Shown here: positions 1-14,362 of the stretch, piece after piece
Layout of the letters: each line of letters starts with the position of its first letter
Position numbering within the stretch: position 1 is the first letter of the stretch
Origin: Oidiodendron maius Zn
Taxonomy: Eukaryota > Ascomycota > Leotiomycetes > Myxotrichaceae
Length of the DNA stretch: 64,000 nt
Direction: 5' to 3'
NCBI GenBank assembly: GCA_000827325.1
Contig: KN832894.1
Location: 124,001-188,000, forward strand
Program-made: the position numbers and the translations under genes
The notes under the pieces: generated by a model
Told to the model about the DNA's origin: nothing
Database searches by the model: none
Seen by the model: the letters and a program-made list of their open reading frames with translations, nothing else

Positions 1-1249
1 GTAAAACCGGTCACCGATGATACATCTGTAGCTACTTCTCTACTAGCTAGGCCGGCGATAAGAAAACGCTGTCGTCTAGAGGTTACAGCTGGATTGGAAA
101 GCTCGAATCGCCCTGATGAGGCATATAAAAGATATTAAGCTAGTGAAGTTGAACTGGCCCACAAAAACAGAGGCTAAAATACTACAAAAGATGTAACTTC
201 TGTTCCCCTGGCTGCTTCTTGGCGGCATATAGGCCTTCGGGGAGCTATAAGGGATTTGACTAACTATAGCAGTGGCCAAACTACTACAATAGAGGCAGCT
301 TTTCCCTTGGAAGAGGAAGAGGAGCAGTTATGAGGATAGAAATCTCATATTTGAATGTCGCTTAATTTTCTACCCTATGATATATAATAATAAGGAAGAT
401 GGTATACTCTTATGAACATGCACTTGCCTTTCCGTGGGCGCTAATTGTAAAAGGTACCTATTAATTTGGGGGAGCTGTTCTAAAGTGTAGTGTAGTTGGA
501 CACGGGTGCTTATGAATGAATTGGGGACCAAGTCTAGGTTGGTTCTGATGATGTGTCGGTTCTGTAGGTTGGTAGTTCTGACGGCTTGCTGGTTCTGTAC
601 CGTGGTCGGTTCTGTAGACGGCCGGTTCTGATAATAGGTCTGCTACTGGTTTGAAGGTAGTATGGCTGGCTGCAAACTATAACAATCTTGAAGGGTAGCT
701 TGTATCTACCTGTAATATCTCTAGAGGAAGATTATTCTCGCTGTTTATATTACTAGTTGTCATTAAACTAATGTACTGTATTGGTCGGTTAACAGTATAT
801 AAAAGCTTGCAGGAGCGATCTCTAGTTTAAATACTGTACTGGTTATAGAAGAGAGCGTTGTTTTTGGGTTCAGATGCTACTTATCATAATGAATTTAATG
901 GCCCTGCAACCATAAATTCAACCTATAAGACTGGATTCAAAATTTAAAAACAGTAGCAGTCTAGTCTATCTCGAAGTTTTCTTAGGGTTGGACTATACTT
1001 AATGAAAATACTGAATAGGGATGGCTGCGGTTTGCACAAGTTGTATTTCAATAGGTCTTGTCTAGATTCCATAGACACTAATCTTGGTACTAATTACCAA
1101 TTCCCTTCTATTTAACTTTGTTAAATACTCCAAACACTGGAAGGACTCTCCCTCCTAATATCATTTTGTTTTAGGGGTCTATTTACACTCCAAGGAGCCT
1201 CAAGTCTAAATGTCAAGATAGGATAGACTTGCACTCTTGTTATGGACCA
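1..1249. other. AT-rich stretch without a recognisable gene
   Basis: No reading frame here resembles a family I know. A 67-codon frame on the minus strand (76-279) is isolated and unsupported. The one structured piece is a short tandem array at 541-640, listed separately. The 3' end of the DUF3723 relic on the minus strand fades out near 1,250. Confidence 0.5.
541..640. repeat. Six-copy degenerate 17-bp tandem array (GGTTCTG core)
   Basis: The heptamer GGTTCTG, or AGTTCTG in one copy, starts at 541, 558, 574, 591, 608 and 624, a spacing of 16-17 bp. The rest of each unit is degenerate, so the core is conserved better than its surroundings. That could be an ageing minisatellite or an array of binding sites. 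It lies in an otherwise featureless AT-rich area. Confidence 0.6.
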
Positions 1250-3252
1250 TAACTATCTCTTGCTTAAGCTTCTACCTCTGTTATCTGCTGCTAGTGCTCT
1301 GGTTCAGCTGTACTAATAAACTCTCTATCCTTCTGCTTCAGTTGCTCTAGCCTTTGTTGCCCTAACTTAGCTTACCTTGTATTATCAGCATTAGGCATTA
1401 GTAGGAGATCAATATTATCATTCCAGGTGACACATTTTGTCTTCCTGAAGAACAAAAGGTACACGGACCGCTATACAAGAAACGATATAATGCCATTGCC
1501 TCGTTCATTTCCCCCTTTATATAGATTAGCTATATATAGAAATTTGCTGTCCTCCTTATGGCATTGTTAGTCTAGGAAGCTGCATCTCTTGCTTGATGCG
1601 TCAATATTATCGGAGACGAGAGTTGGATTTACTCTCTAGACTGGAAGAGGAGTCGCTGTTGAAAATAGCCCTATTATTTGTTGGATGTGTATCTCGAACA
1701 TAGCTTCGTCATATATATACCGGTCGTGCCTCCGAGCTATTAGCAGGGCTATACTTGCAATCTCCTGGTCTGGGGATCGCTTCTTCAGGTCATTGATCTG
1801 TGGCGACTTGAATCCTAACTGATCGGCAAGATCTGTAAACTTGTATAGCGTTACTTTGTTAGCTCTTACACTCCTAGCCTTTGCTAATGTATCCTTCTTC
1901 GCCTTCTTAGGCACTGGTGGGAGCTCGGGGTAATAGCGTATCGTATAAAGCCACAGTTGCTGGTAGCCCATCTTAAAGCGATCGTTTTCCATCCCTAGCC
2001 TGGTTGTAAAGGACAACTCGGCTTCTTGGAGAACGCATCTACCAATGGGCCAGGTCGTGTAGCGAAACCTGTGCTCCATGGCCGTATAAACAGTCTTGTG
2101 TAGGGACAGTTTGACCAGTTGTTTCATGCAATTGGTATTGGCTTGTAGATATTTAATATCTTCAAAGAAGGTATATAGAGATAGGATTAGGCCGTTAAAC
2201 AAGCAGAGAGCATTCTAGATACCTTGCCGCTTACTCGGGTTAAAGGTGCTGAAGATCTGCCCCCTCGACAACTGATCTTGGATACTCTGGGTATTAAGCA
2301 TGGAGTATTTCGGTGCCTTTAGCTCTAAAGCTTATACTGTGGCTTGGTCGACCCTCTGCAAGGCTGTGGTATAGCCGTGGAGGAGCTTGTACCAGAAATC
2401 CTTCACATATTCAAGACTGCAAAGAATCTCCTGTCTTAATCCCGTGAGCTATAGCTAGTATGGGATAGATTTCAAGCTGACTTATCTTATGACACTTTAT
2501 GTCGATTGCTCTATTCACTGTACTGAGCTTTAGGCTGGGCTGGAGCTCTGGGATAGCTACTAGGACGTCAAAGGCCGTGGCGAGTATCTTGTGGCTGAGA
2601 AGCTGCTCTAGACACTTCTTACTATGGTTACAGAGGAGTGCCTTCCATCGTTTCTTGAACTAAAGGCTCTCCTCTTGGTCGTATAGACGAATCCTATAGT
2701 AGATTTCTCTATCAGACGGCGATTTTCCATTTGAGTATTCTTCGATCAAGGCGGTCTTAAGCTTGTTGCTACTGTCTAGATAAGGGTGCATCAGAAGGTG
2801 TTAATGAAAACTTGTTAATACATCCTTATACCTGTGGTGTATAGATCCACCGCCTACCATACGTTCCTCTGAGCCAAAACCCCCTTGGTAGCCTGGATTT
2901 GATGATGTCTGTGGAGACAAGTTAGTTGAAATCTAGCCGGAAACCTTAACTCCGCATAGCTCTCCTCACAATGAGTGAGCAACTTACTAGCCATGAGTCC
3001 TGATGCTTGAAGGGTATTATTAAGTTGGTACTTGTTAATGACTGCGGGAATGTGATTTATCAGCTCTAGTCGATGGCAACCCTCTGTACGAAAGCTGTTT
3101 TTCAGCTTCTTAACGGTCTTGAGGTTAAGCTCTAATGATCCGTCACATAGAAAATGCAAGAATTCCAGCCTAATGCAGGCTGTGCCTCTGTACTTGCTCC
3201 ATTGCTCTGTAGTAAGTCTTTGATCTTGATTAAGGAGTCGGGTCTGCAGCAT
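1250..3252 (-). pseudogene. DUF3723 protein relic, copy A
   Basis: Read on the minus strand, this matches the fungal DUF3723 family from end to end as I remember it. The N-terminal block (RGTACIRLEFL, then LINHIPAVINKYQL and LTCLHRHHQI) lies at 2,854-3,252. A middle block with a YRIRLYDQEE-like segment and KRWKALL lies near 2,600-2,750. The block LYTFFEDIKYL to DRYIYDEAMFEIHIQQI lies at 1,636-2,202. A tail with ISFLV, a stop, then RSVYLLFF lies near 1,500. Frames change and stops interrupt it, so it is broken, but less RIP-scarred than the DNA further right. The function of DUF3723 is unknown; the family is a common passenger of Starship transposons. It points away from copy B, which begins about 340 bp to its right. 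Confidence 0.75.
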
Positions 3253-3594
3253 TATAGAGAGAGCAGTTATACTATCACTACAGATTCTAATGTATCCGAT
3301 TCATCTAGATCTAAGGGGATAGTTAGAATGATGTCTTGCCAATATTTGCTGCGTCAAGTTCGAGGCGTATAGCGTGAAGGAGATTAATAAGCTGCTCTTG
3401 TCAAGAAACGACGGCCTTTGGGTATTATAGACGCTGATATTCCGGGGACATCTGACTTGAAATTAAAATCAGTTATTAATCTTAAGTAAGGTCTAGGCAT
3501 TGAGGTTATGTGGGTGGTAATGTGTAGGGATGATACATAGGGATAACGTACTGGGGTAACCCGCCAGGCTAATGTCCAAGGCGACGTGTAGATA

Positions 3595-5660
3595 ATGCGA
3601 TCAGCCTTTTATGCGAAGAGGCTCACTGGTAAAGTAACAGGTCCCTGTAGGTTGCGTCTGAATGCGATAACGACTATTATCATTTGTTATTCAATCTTCT
3701 ATATGGCGATCTCCGGCCCGGAACTCATGGTAGCCTTTGAAAGGCAGGTGTCGGAAGATAAAGCTCTGAATTTCAAAGGGATAGCCTGTATATACTTCAA
3801 AACCCTATCCTTCCCTAATCCAGTCCGTTTGCTTGATAAGAAGATTGTTCAAAGTCTAAAGCAAACTTTTGCTGTTGCTGGTTATCTCCAAAGTAAGCTG
3901 GATTATAGTATCCCGGCTATTATTGAACGCTATACAATGGATTCAGCCCTAGAGGCGCTAGGAATTAGCGCGGAGTCCTTCAAAGCTACCTCTAGCCACC
4001 ATCTGCAGGAACTACAACTTCCAGATAATATAAGGCTCGAGTGCCTACATAGCTAACACAGAATAGTGGCCGCAGCGGTATGTCTACTAATATTATATCA
4101 GTGGTGGACTGTTGATCTCTATAGAAATGGTCTCTATCTCCACTTCTATAACATGGCTCAAGCTGATAACTTCATAGGTCTTGCCGATAAAACAAAGCAG
4201 AGGCTATATGAAGGCTATTCCTACTCAATTAATTATACAGATGGAGAGATATTCCGTCAGGTCTGGCTCTCTCAGGTTCAAGATGATGCTATAGGGAGCG
4301 CCTGTTGGCTCGCACGGCTCAGTTAGGCCAAGGTACGAGACTTAATAACCCTTTTGAAGTGTAAAATCCTTATCGATGCTTTAGATTTAATCCTGGCACT
4401 TAGAGGCTTATGGGGTGCTTTCAAACTGGGTTCGATGGACGTTTTCTTGATATTGAGATGTGATGAGGTCTATGATCCCTTGAATAGTTTTGCTTCTTGC
4501 TAATATAATTTCCTTTATAGGAGATAGCTTACTATATTAGGCATATTAGGATAACCTATAGCTCTATTCTTTTAGGAGATGTGTTACTGATAGAAAACTT
4601 CAATGCCTCTATGGTGGTACTGTTATAACTGTGTGTACCTGCAGTATCGGCGGCTGACTATGACTTCATCATGAATGGAATAAAGGACGGGAATCTATTC
4701 CCTAGCATTAAGGACTCTCTCAATTGGACCAAGATACTGGAACGTCTTCTTGCAATCGACTACCCTATCCCAAGCCTATATACTTTATTCCGAGATATAA
4801 GATACCTAGAACTGATAGTACAACTTTTGAAGGCCTTGATTCCGCCAATATTGGATAATACTACTACACTCTGCAATATACTTCACTCCTATTTCTTGTA
4901 TCTGGTGTCACTCAATTGCACCCTTGATATATAGCAGACTGAGAGTACCTACACCACGGTTACCGGAAACCCATGCAACCTGTTCGAGATCGCTCTGTGT
5001 GAGATATGGCTCTGTAGTTTGCGATCTGTTTCTATTACTGTAGGTAACGCCCTGAAGAGGGATATGGATCCAGTTAACCGAACGGCTAATGCCCTGGGTT
5101 ACTTGTTATGGTATAAATTGGTAAAGCTTGCTTATTGTCTAGGCTTTGTCTCTCCATAGATTACAGATGCTCTTAAGAATGACCTGATAACAAAGATAAT
5201 AGAGTCGCTTTGTGTATTGGTTACTCTATAAATGGGCGAGTTAAGTGAAGTTTATATTCAGAGACTGACTGAAAGCTTGACTGAGATTATGACGGAGTCT
5301 CTAGCTGAGTCGGCTGGGGCTACTGATCAAGATTCGGCCCCTTATATTATAGTCCCTGGCAATAGAGTGCCTCTCCTTAAAAGATGTGGTGTCTATCCTG
5401 ATGAGCTCTTAGATATTGCTGATTGCAACCAGCTCTTCTTTAGCAAAATGCATACCCCTATATCTGAATATCAAAATGGTGGTGGTGGTATTAGCTTCTT
5501 TTTTGTCAAACGATGCAGGTACCTGTCCTTTTTAGGCTTGATAACTGTTACACATATAGTTGGGTCAAGTATAACAGGAGTCCTGCAGGTCTGCAATGAA
5601 CCAGCTGCAAGCAATATTCCTGCAGATAGTCAAAGTAAGCCTGAAGAAATGGTATTATAA
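3595..5660 (+). pseudogene. DUF3723 protein relic, copy B
   Basis: A second DUF3723 gene, divergent from copy A. Recognisable blocks in order are KGIACIYFKTL with YSIPAIIERYT (3,700-4,056; likely ATG at 3,703), WWTVDLYRNG with NYTDGEIFRQV (4,066-4,326), IPSLYTLFRDIRYLELI (4,671-4,934) and a C-terminal block ending in ISFFFVKRCRYLSFLG (5,232-5,560). The blocks lie in different frames separated by stops, and I see no clean splice sites joining them, so this is probably a pseudogene. Protein similarity to copy A is clear but moderate, so the two are old paralogues and not a recent duplication. Molecular role unknown. Confidence 0.72.
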
Positions 5661-7963
5661 AGCTGGAATATATGTCACAGGAGACTATTATATTTTGATC
5701 TAAGATATAAGTGTCGTTTTTATTTTATTGTCCTTGGTAGGATCTGCTGGTAACATTTGAAGTCTCTTTATAGTGATAGTTTCGCGTACCAAATGTTAGT
5801 CTTTCCTCAAATATCTAACTGAACGAATATTACTATGCACGGAATAGTCTCTAAGATTCCTTCAACCTGAGATATAGTGAAAATTTAGAGAGATGGTCGT
5901 AGTGGAAACAATAACATGCAAAGGTAATGTGTACTTTAACCTGCTATGCTGGGACGGATTCTAATAACTCTGCGATCGGATATATCCTTCAACAAGAGGT
6001 TCTCATAGAGGAGCTAGTAGAAATGTTAAGGCTTTATATAATATATATTGTATCGTTATAGTCATATCCGTTTATAGATGGCTAAAGACGATTTGTGTCT
6101 TGTGGTTGGTGCTTTAGTCTAGATGTTTATATCTCCTGCAATAATTTTAAACTTACTATAAATAGCTATGAACAAATATTATTATTTTCGTGATATTATG
6201 GACTTTTATTAATAATTCTTGCTACAAAAATACAGAATGAATATCGTTTATTTATTTGTATATTAAGATGAAACCCTTTGTTGTATCCTATTAACCTAAT
6301 ACTAAGCTACCTTATTCCTGCTAGCTGTGTAATTCCTATTGGTAGATACGTTCTGGCTGTTATATATTATCTTAAGGATATTATTTAACGTTATAGAAAC
6401 TGTATTAAGCCTTAAGACTTCCTATAACAACCTTATATTGTTTTGATTTAATAGTGAAATCTGTCTCTTTGTTTGAGTACTGATCTCTATAAAGTTATTA
6501 AGCTGGGTCTAAAGTTGTTGGTATGCCTGTCTTGCTTGATTATACTTGATCCTCTCTACCCTAAGCAGGTTCTCTGTACCTTAAGCTTGCTGCTGTTAGT
6601 TCAAGATATTGGTTACCTTTTCCTTTCTTATTGCAAATGTATCAGCTGATTCTCCTAGATTTATTAGTGATAGAGTCTACTCCTTAAGATCTATTTAGTC
6701 AATCTATAATTATTAGCAAAGGAAAGTATAAAAGAGGACTATATTACTGATACTATAATTCCTATAGTAGGATATATATTATCTATTATAAGAGTAGTCT
6801 TAACCTCTTTCATTATTATTTATATATAACTTGTAACTAGGAGCAAGCTATAGGCAACTAAGGTTTGATAGCTATCCTAAACTTTATAGCCTAGCTCTCT
6901 TGCTAGATAGGGTATCAGTATTATATAAATTCCTTTTAATTAGTATAATCCAATAGCTTAGTGAAACCTAATGCTACTATATTAATATAGTATAGGTTCT
7001 ATCTTAGATATTATATTATCTACTTCTAACTAGAGTAACTTAAGCAAGCGCTATTCATTCGCTACTTTCTGCTAATATAAAAGCTACTAGGCTGTTAAAG
7101 AATAAGGGCTATTATATTCCTGCTAGCCCTATTTATTTTAAGGTTAACTTATTAACAGGACTATTAATTTTCTTTAGGGTATTAAGATATAATCAGCTAG
7201 CTATCCTTAACTCTAGACAGTATTGATATTTGTCCAAAGTACTATAATGAATCCTATTTCTTGACTATAGTTTATACTAACTTATATAGGAAAGTAATAT
7301 ATATCTTATCTACTAGGTAAGTAAAGAAAAATTTGAATAGAAGCAAGATAGGAGGAACTAGTATAAATATAACTAGCTAATAGCGAAATTGTCAAAGTTT
7401 CTAGCACTAAGTTCTTCCTCTCCTAAATCTAAGGGAGATTAAGTAATTAAAGTTTATAGTAAAGTTCCGGTTATAAAGAGACTGAGTTCTCTCTTACTTC
7501 CAAAGTATATAGGCTATTATAGAAGTAGAAAGCGATAAAGGTTAGAGGAGGAGAGTAAGGGTAGTAAGGCAGATAGTATAGCGACTAATTAGGTAGTAAT
7601 ATTAGAAGGTTTAGACTCTATATAAACCTAAGCTAGTATAGTTCAAATTTAGTTTTATTATTTCTGAAATATAATTAACTCTTTATCTAAGAAATTACTA
7701 TACTATAATTTTTGATCTATCTAAGTTTATATGTTTTATTACCTAATACTCTTATATAACTAGTTTAGTAAGTATAATCATTTCAATATATATTAGTTTA
7801 GAGGAATAAACAGAACATTATAGATACTTAATGACTATCATTAGTATCTTTAATGTTTTGCCTTAAGTTAGTAGTACTTAGATACTACTAGCTAGTCTAG
7901 AGATAGTAGCCTCTACTAAATATACTATTCTACTTAACCTACTCTTAAGGAGAATAATGTTAG
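5661..7963. other. RIP-degraded AT-rich DNA left of the retroelement
   Basis: Very TpA-rich sequence with stops in all frames. Short coding-like stretches show on the minus strand around 6,400-6,700, but I cannot assign them to a family. Nothing else is supported up to the left LTR. Confidence 0.5.
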
Positions 7964-8313
7964 TGTTATAAACATATAGTAAGGGCCTAAGGCTCGGTAG
8001 GTAACGGCCTATACAGAGAACCCTTATAAGTGGTCCAGGAAGGATCACGTGACATGCACGAAATCATCTGAATCCTCTGTATTATAGGGATAATTCAGGA
8101 GAACCAGAGGATTCAAGATAGTGAAGGTTCTATATAAATAGTATACATTCCTTAGTAGATAGAAGCTTTGTACTTAACTTAAATAAAGTATTCTCTTACT
8201 ACTTTAGTAACTTCCTGAGTCCCTTATATATATACTTCTTGACTTGATAGTATCCCTGCCTTACTAACCCTATTTAATGACTTACCTAATACCAGGTATA
8301 AGCTATCATTACA
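7964..8313 (+). repeat. Left LTR of the chromovirus
   Basis: Begins TGTTA and ends TTACA. Length is 350 bp, the same as the right copy. By eye about 35 positions differ from the right LTR, all transitions, with no insertion or deletion. Confidence 0.9.
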
Positions 8314-11300
8314 CTTTAAGCACTATCCTTAGGTACTGATATACTATCGTTATCAAGAAGTCAATATATCTTCTATAAAAGGAGAAAGTTCCAATAGCAA
8401 GCAGCAAGCGGTTAAACTACTTGTAGGATCCTTATATAAGGATATTAAGATAGAAACTCTATAGGCTTTCTCTAGAGAGAAATCCAAGCTTAAGGGTTTC
8501 CTTATACAACTAAACTTGTATCTAACCTTCTATAGCTAACACTTCATCTCTTTAACTGAAAGAGTATTATATACTATTACTCTCCTTAAGAGGGAAGCAT
8601 TAAACTAGATTAAAGGATTTGCATAAGACTACCTTACTTACGCTAGTCTATAAGGATAGACAATACCTGAGATAAGGGCAGAAATACACTATATCTTTAG
8701 AAGTTTTAAAGGATTCCTTAAGAGGCTTAAGTATACCTTTAGAGACTTCGATAAAATCAAGCAAGCAGTTAGAAGGATCTAATCCCTGAAACAGAAGGGA
8801 TCTACAGCCACCTATATAGCGGAGTTCAATAGATATTCTATCAGAATAGGATAGAACGATACGGTGCTCAAGGACGAATATTATAAAGGACTGAAGGAAG
8901 CTATCAAGGATAAACTCTCTAGAGTAGACTTTCCTGATTCATTTAAGGAACTAACTGAAGACGCTATATATATTGATAACTGTTTCTATAAAAGAGTACA
9001 AGAAAAGAAAGGGTTTTATAACCCACTCTCTAAGAAAAGGTACAACTATAGTAACTACTATAGGCCTCAACCAATAGAACTTGATACTATATATAGAAAG
9101 GAACTGTTACTACAGGAACAACAAACCTATATAGAAAAGAAGCTATACTTCGGGTATAGAAAACCAGGCTATATAGCTTGTAATTGTAAGGCAAGTAAGG
9201 CCTGAAGAGGCCTAAACTGCAAAGGCGAAATTAATACTATAAGCTAAGGCAGTTACAACAGACCTATAGAATACAACGCTTCCTTTGTAGGAACGATATT
9301 CAGACCCTATAAGAAAAAAAAGAATAGCTTTATAGGATCTTTCAGCACTTGGGTCTATATACCAGCATCCTAGTTGTCTTCCTTATCTTCAGGACAAGAA
9401 AGCAGGGCTACTTAGACAGATAAGTTAGCGGAAAATAACCCTAATAGTGAAGATGAATTTGAACAAGTTTCCTAAAGCCTAGAAGCAGTCAATTTTATAG
9501 AAACCATGGGTAATGATATCAACAGCGACTCTTCAGATACTGAAGACTCTAAGGACTCCTAAGGGGAAGCAACTCTAGATCCTGAGTTAGGAGAAGAATG
9601 AATGGAAACCAAGAGAATACTCTCTCTAGGAGTACTGACTATAACGAAACAAGAAGAAAGAGACGCCAACATCCTAGTAGGCTTGGCATCTGTATAGAAG
9701 TACCTTGAAGAGTCTAAGGATAACTACTATAATGCAATAAATAGGATCAAGAAGAGATATAAGGACTATAAAGGGAATCTAGCACTATATATTAGAAAGA
9801 TAGCAGACATCCTAGAATATATATAGAAGTATAGAACCAATATTATATATCTAGAACTCACTATTAGAAAACAGATAGAAGAGATAGATGAAGCGGTAGA
9901 ACTAGGTATTCAGAGAAGTCACTAGTATACAAACAAACTAGCTATAAATATTAAGCTCTTACTATATTTAAAACAAGAATTTAATGCCTAAATCAAGACC
10001 AAAGAAATTGTAGAAGAAAAGCTAGAAGAATATAGGAAATCCAAAAATGTAGTAAGGATTGATTACCCTTAATATACGGAACTCGCATAGAGTTTCTGTT
10101 ATACCGACAAGTATAAGATATACAGATCTAGTAAGGAAGGGGCAGGATACTAGCCCAAGAGTAAGAAGCCAGTCTATTGGAAGAAAACGCCCTAGACTAT
10201 AATAACTTACATTAATAAAGCTGGATATAAGTCAAAAAACTAGTTGGTATTAATGCAAGAAGGCTTATATTGGGACGCTAGCAAGGCTATAAGAGACTAC
10301 AAGAAGAACTAAACACAGCAGGAAAAGGATACTAGATTTTCCTGAATATCCTTATTAAAGGACAAACACTCAGAGCACTAATAGACTCTAGAGCAACAGG
10401 TAACTTCATTAATATATAAACTGTTATACAATACAAGTACTGGCCTTTAAAGAAGCAAGAGCTATACCAACTACTCCTTGTTAATAGAGGAGAAATCGGA
10501 TCTAATAAGGGAATAGTAACCCAAGAGACCGAAAAATTATCAATAACTATATTAGGGGGATATACTAAAGATATTCAGTTTGATATTATTGCTATAGGTA
10601 CTTACAAGGTAGTACTTGGTATACCTTAGTTATAACTCTATAACCTCTAGATTGACTAGATAGGCAAGCATATTACTATAAACTAATATTAGTATAGAAG
10701 CAATAGTATAGCACCTATAGGAAGAAAGAACCTTCTACCCTATAAGCAGTTATATACAACTGCTAAGGAGAACAAGGACCAAACCTAGACCTCTATACTG
10801 AAGCAAATACCAGTAGTATATAAGGAATATAAGTCACTATTCCAAGAAGCTTCTATAAACAAGACGCTCCTAAAGTACCAGCTATAGGATTATAAGATAC
10901 CTATTAAGCCAGGAAAGACACCTATGTTCGGACTACTATATCAGATATCTGAAAAAGAGTTAAAGGTTCTCAAGAAATTTATTAACAAGAACCTAGTAAA
11001 AGGATTTATAAGACTATTTATATTATTAGTAGCTAGCCTGGTCCTGTTTGTACTAAAGAAGAACAGTGACCTACAGCTATATATAGATTATAGGTGGCTG
11101 AACGATATTACTATTAAAGATAGATATATACTACCCTTTATTCATGAATTATATAATAGATTCCAAGGAGCTAAATACTTTACAAGTCTTGATATATAGG
11201 GAGTATACTATATAATAAGGATAAAGGAAGGTAAGGAATAGAAGATAGTGTTCTGTATCCGCTATAGCCTCTATAAGACCCTAGTAATATAGGAAGGACT

Positions 11301-13714
11301 AACTAACGCCCCTATAACCTATTAGCGAATGATTAATAATCAGCTGTATAAATATCTTGATATCTTTATAATTGCTTACTTAAACGATATCCTTATATTT
11401 TCCAAGACATTAACTAAGTATATTAAATATATTAAGAAAGTACTGGACAAGATTAGGTAAGCAAGACTACTAATTAAACCAGGAAAATACAAGTTCTATA
11501 AAAAAGAACTCAAGTTTCTAGGATATATTATTAGGGAGAATAGAATTCGAATAGATAAAGATAAAGTAACAGCTATCCTTGAATAGCTAGTCCTATAAAC
11601 TATAAAGGAAGTATAATCCTTTCTAGGATTTACTAACTTTTATTAATAGTTTATCCAGGATTACTTGAAGGTAACCACCTCCCTAATAGAACTTATAAAG
11701 AAGGACCAAGAATTTGTATAGAATCAAGTAGTATAAGAAGCATTTAATACACTCAGGTACAAATTCATATAGGTACCAATACTTGCTACCTTTAACCTAA
11801 AACGGAAAATTATCCTAGAAACAAATACATCTGACTTTACTATTAGAGCCTGCTTAGGGTAGATTGATAAGCAAGGGAAGTTGAGACTAGTTGTATACTA
11901 CTTATATAAACTATCACTAGCAGAGTTGAATTACAATATATACAACAAAGAATTATTAGCAATAGTTGCTATATATAGACAATAGAGGGTTTATCTAGAG
12001 GGATTAATACACCAGGTATAGATCTAGACAGATTATAAGAACCTTATCTCCTTCACTATAACCAAGATCCTAAACCGGAGACAAGTCTGATAGTCTAAAG
12101 CACTATTAGCCTACAACTTTGTTATAACCTATAGGAAAGGATCAGAAAATGCTAGAGCTGATACCCTAAGCTGAAGATAAGACTATTCAGGAAAACCTAT
12201 AGAAAGGCCCTGAGTAATATTACAAGCTAATAACAAGGGCATAGAATACAACTATAAACTATTAGCTACTATCTCAGTCATAGAAGACATGCAACTAGAG
12301 AAAACGATCAAGAGTATATATATAAAAGACGAAAATATATAAAGGGTTCTGAAAGAACTAACTATAGACTTCCTAACCGATTAATAGGGTATCTTATAAT
12401 TCAAGGGGCTTGTCTATATCCTAACCAAGATAAGGCAGGACTTTATATAGAAGCAATACTTGCTTCCTGTATATAGATACCAAGGAATTGTATAAACCCT
12501 TAAGCAGCTAGTAAGAGACTACTACTTCCCAGGAATAAGGAAAGAAGTCAAGAAAGTAGTAGACAAATATATACTATACAACAAAAGTAAGACTAATCGA
12601 TATATACCCTATAGGCTACTATAACCACTACTAACACCAAGCAAGGTATAGAGCTCTATTGCCTTCAATTTTATTGTTAAACTCCTATTATTAAAGGAAC
12701 TAATGATTAAGGTTGCCTATAACTCGATATAGATAGTAACAGACAGATTAACTAAATATAGGTATTTCATACCCTATAAGGAAAGCAGCGATACCCTAGA
12801 ATTAGCATATATATTCCTAAGGATTATTCTTAGTTAGTATAGACTGCTAGAAGAAATAATCTCAGATAGAGACAAGCTATTTATCTCAAAATTCTAGCAA
12901 TCTCTTATAGCAAGACTAGAAGCAAACTACAAACTATTAATAGTATTCTACCCTTAAACAGATAGTTAAACAGAATGACTGAACTAAACCTTAGAGTAGT
13001 ATCTAAGAAACTATATTAACTATAAACAAAACAATTAGGTAGAATAGCTACCACTAGTATAGTTTGCTTATAATAGTACAAAGAGTGAAGCAATAGAGAC
13101 TTTACCCTTCTTCACTAACTTTAGCTATGAACCAGAGGCCTATAGATAGCCAAGAAAAGATAAAGAGAAAGTAGAACTATCTAGAGTATTTATAGACAAG
13201 CTATAATAACTAAGGGAATAACTTGCAAAAGACATTATATTTAGCTAATAGTAAACTATAGTAAACACTAATAAGAAGTGTAGTATAGGACCTCCGCTAA
13301 AAGAGGGGGATAAAGTATACCTACTATAAAGAAACATCAAAACCAAATGACTAAGCAGTAAGCTAGACTTCAAGAAACTAGAACTATTCGAAATTCTAGA
13401 AAAAGTTAGACCTATTAATTACAAACTTTGACTACCAGAAAACTCTAGACTCTACCTTATATTCTATATATCCTTACTAGAACCAGCTAAAGGAGATATA
13501 CTAGCAGTAACAAATATAGAGCTCCAACTAGAAAACAATCTAGGTAAATATAAGGTCAAGGAAATTCTAGATACCCGAACAACTACAAAAGGTCAGTAAA
13601 AGTACTTGATCAAATAGAAAGGATATAGTCAGACAGACAATTCATAGGAACTAATAGAGAGTCTTAACTACCTGGAGCTTTTAAAGAAGTTTCTCTACTA
13701 ACATTAATTAAATT

Positions 13715-14240
13715 CTAGAAAGAAGGTGATATAGTAAGATCAGTATCAAAAGCTATTCTAGAGAAAAGGGGGTTGTATAAAGGGCTACCTGATATATCAG
13801 CTAAAGTAGTAGGTGTAAGGATAGAGGGGTTAGTCTTGTATAGCTCTACTGCCTCCACTGTATCCAACTTGTCAAGGGACTTTAAACCATAACGAAGTAT
13901 CTCTGTAGTACAAGCACAGAATATTTTCTTTTGTTTTTTAAAACAAACTAATTTCACGTTCATCTCGGCTAGCCTAGCCAACAACTGTTGTTGCTCACTT
14001 ATTGCAGCATCTGAATCTGTAGTCAGCTTTTCCTCTATATACCCTAGGTGCTCCCAATCGCCTTTAAAAGGACCCTAGACATCACAAGAAACATTCCTAC
14101 CTGCACGAATATACTTGGTGTACTGATTGGAATTGGCAGACACTATACATGAAAGACAAGGGGAGGATTTCAAACACCAAGTACACAAGGGTATAGTAAT
14201 CCCGTTCTTAAGGATACAGGAATACAGGTGAAGACAGTTT
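13715..14240 (-). other. Antisense ORF inside the chromovirus (Cys-rich plus coiled coil), decayed
   Basis: Lies between integrase/chromodomain and the right LTR, on the opposite strand to gag-pol. It shows a Cys-rich start followed by a charged helical part (LKSLDKLDTVEAVELY near 13,850). The layout matches the free-standing 179-aa ORF at 55,543-56,082, which aligns with it along most of its length, including a Cys-Asp-Val after the Cys block and a Leu-Asp-Glu-Leu-type motif near the end of the helix. Antisense ORFs at this place are known in some fungal Gypsy elements; function unknown. It is broken in this copy. Confidence 0.65.
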
Positions 14241-14362
14241 GTTCTAGTATGCTCGTGTCTGGAAGGTAGTATAATAGAAAGAGAATCAGAAGTATAGTGT
14301 TCAAACGAGAATCACTTCTAGGTCTTAAGCGATCGAGATGATACTAACTAGAGGGGGGCTAG

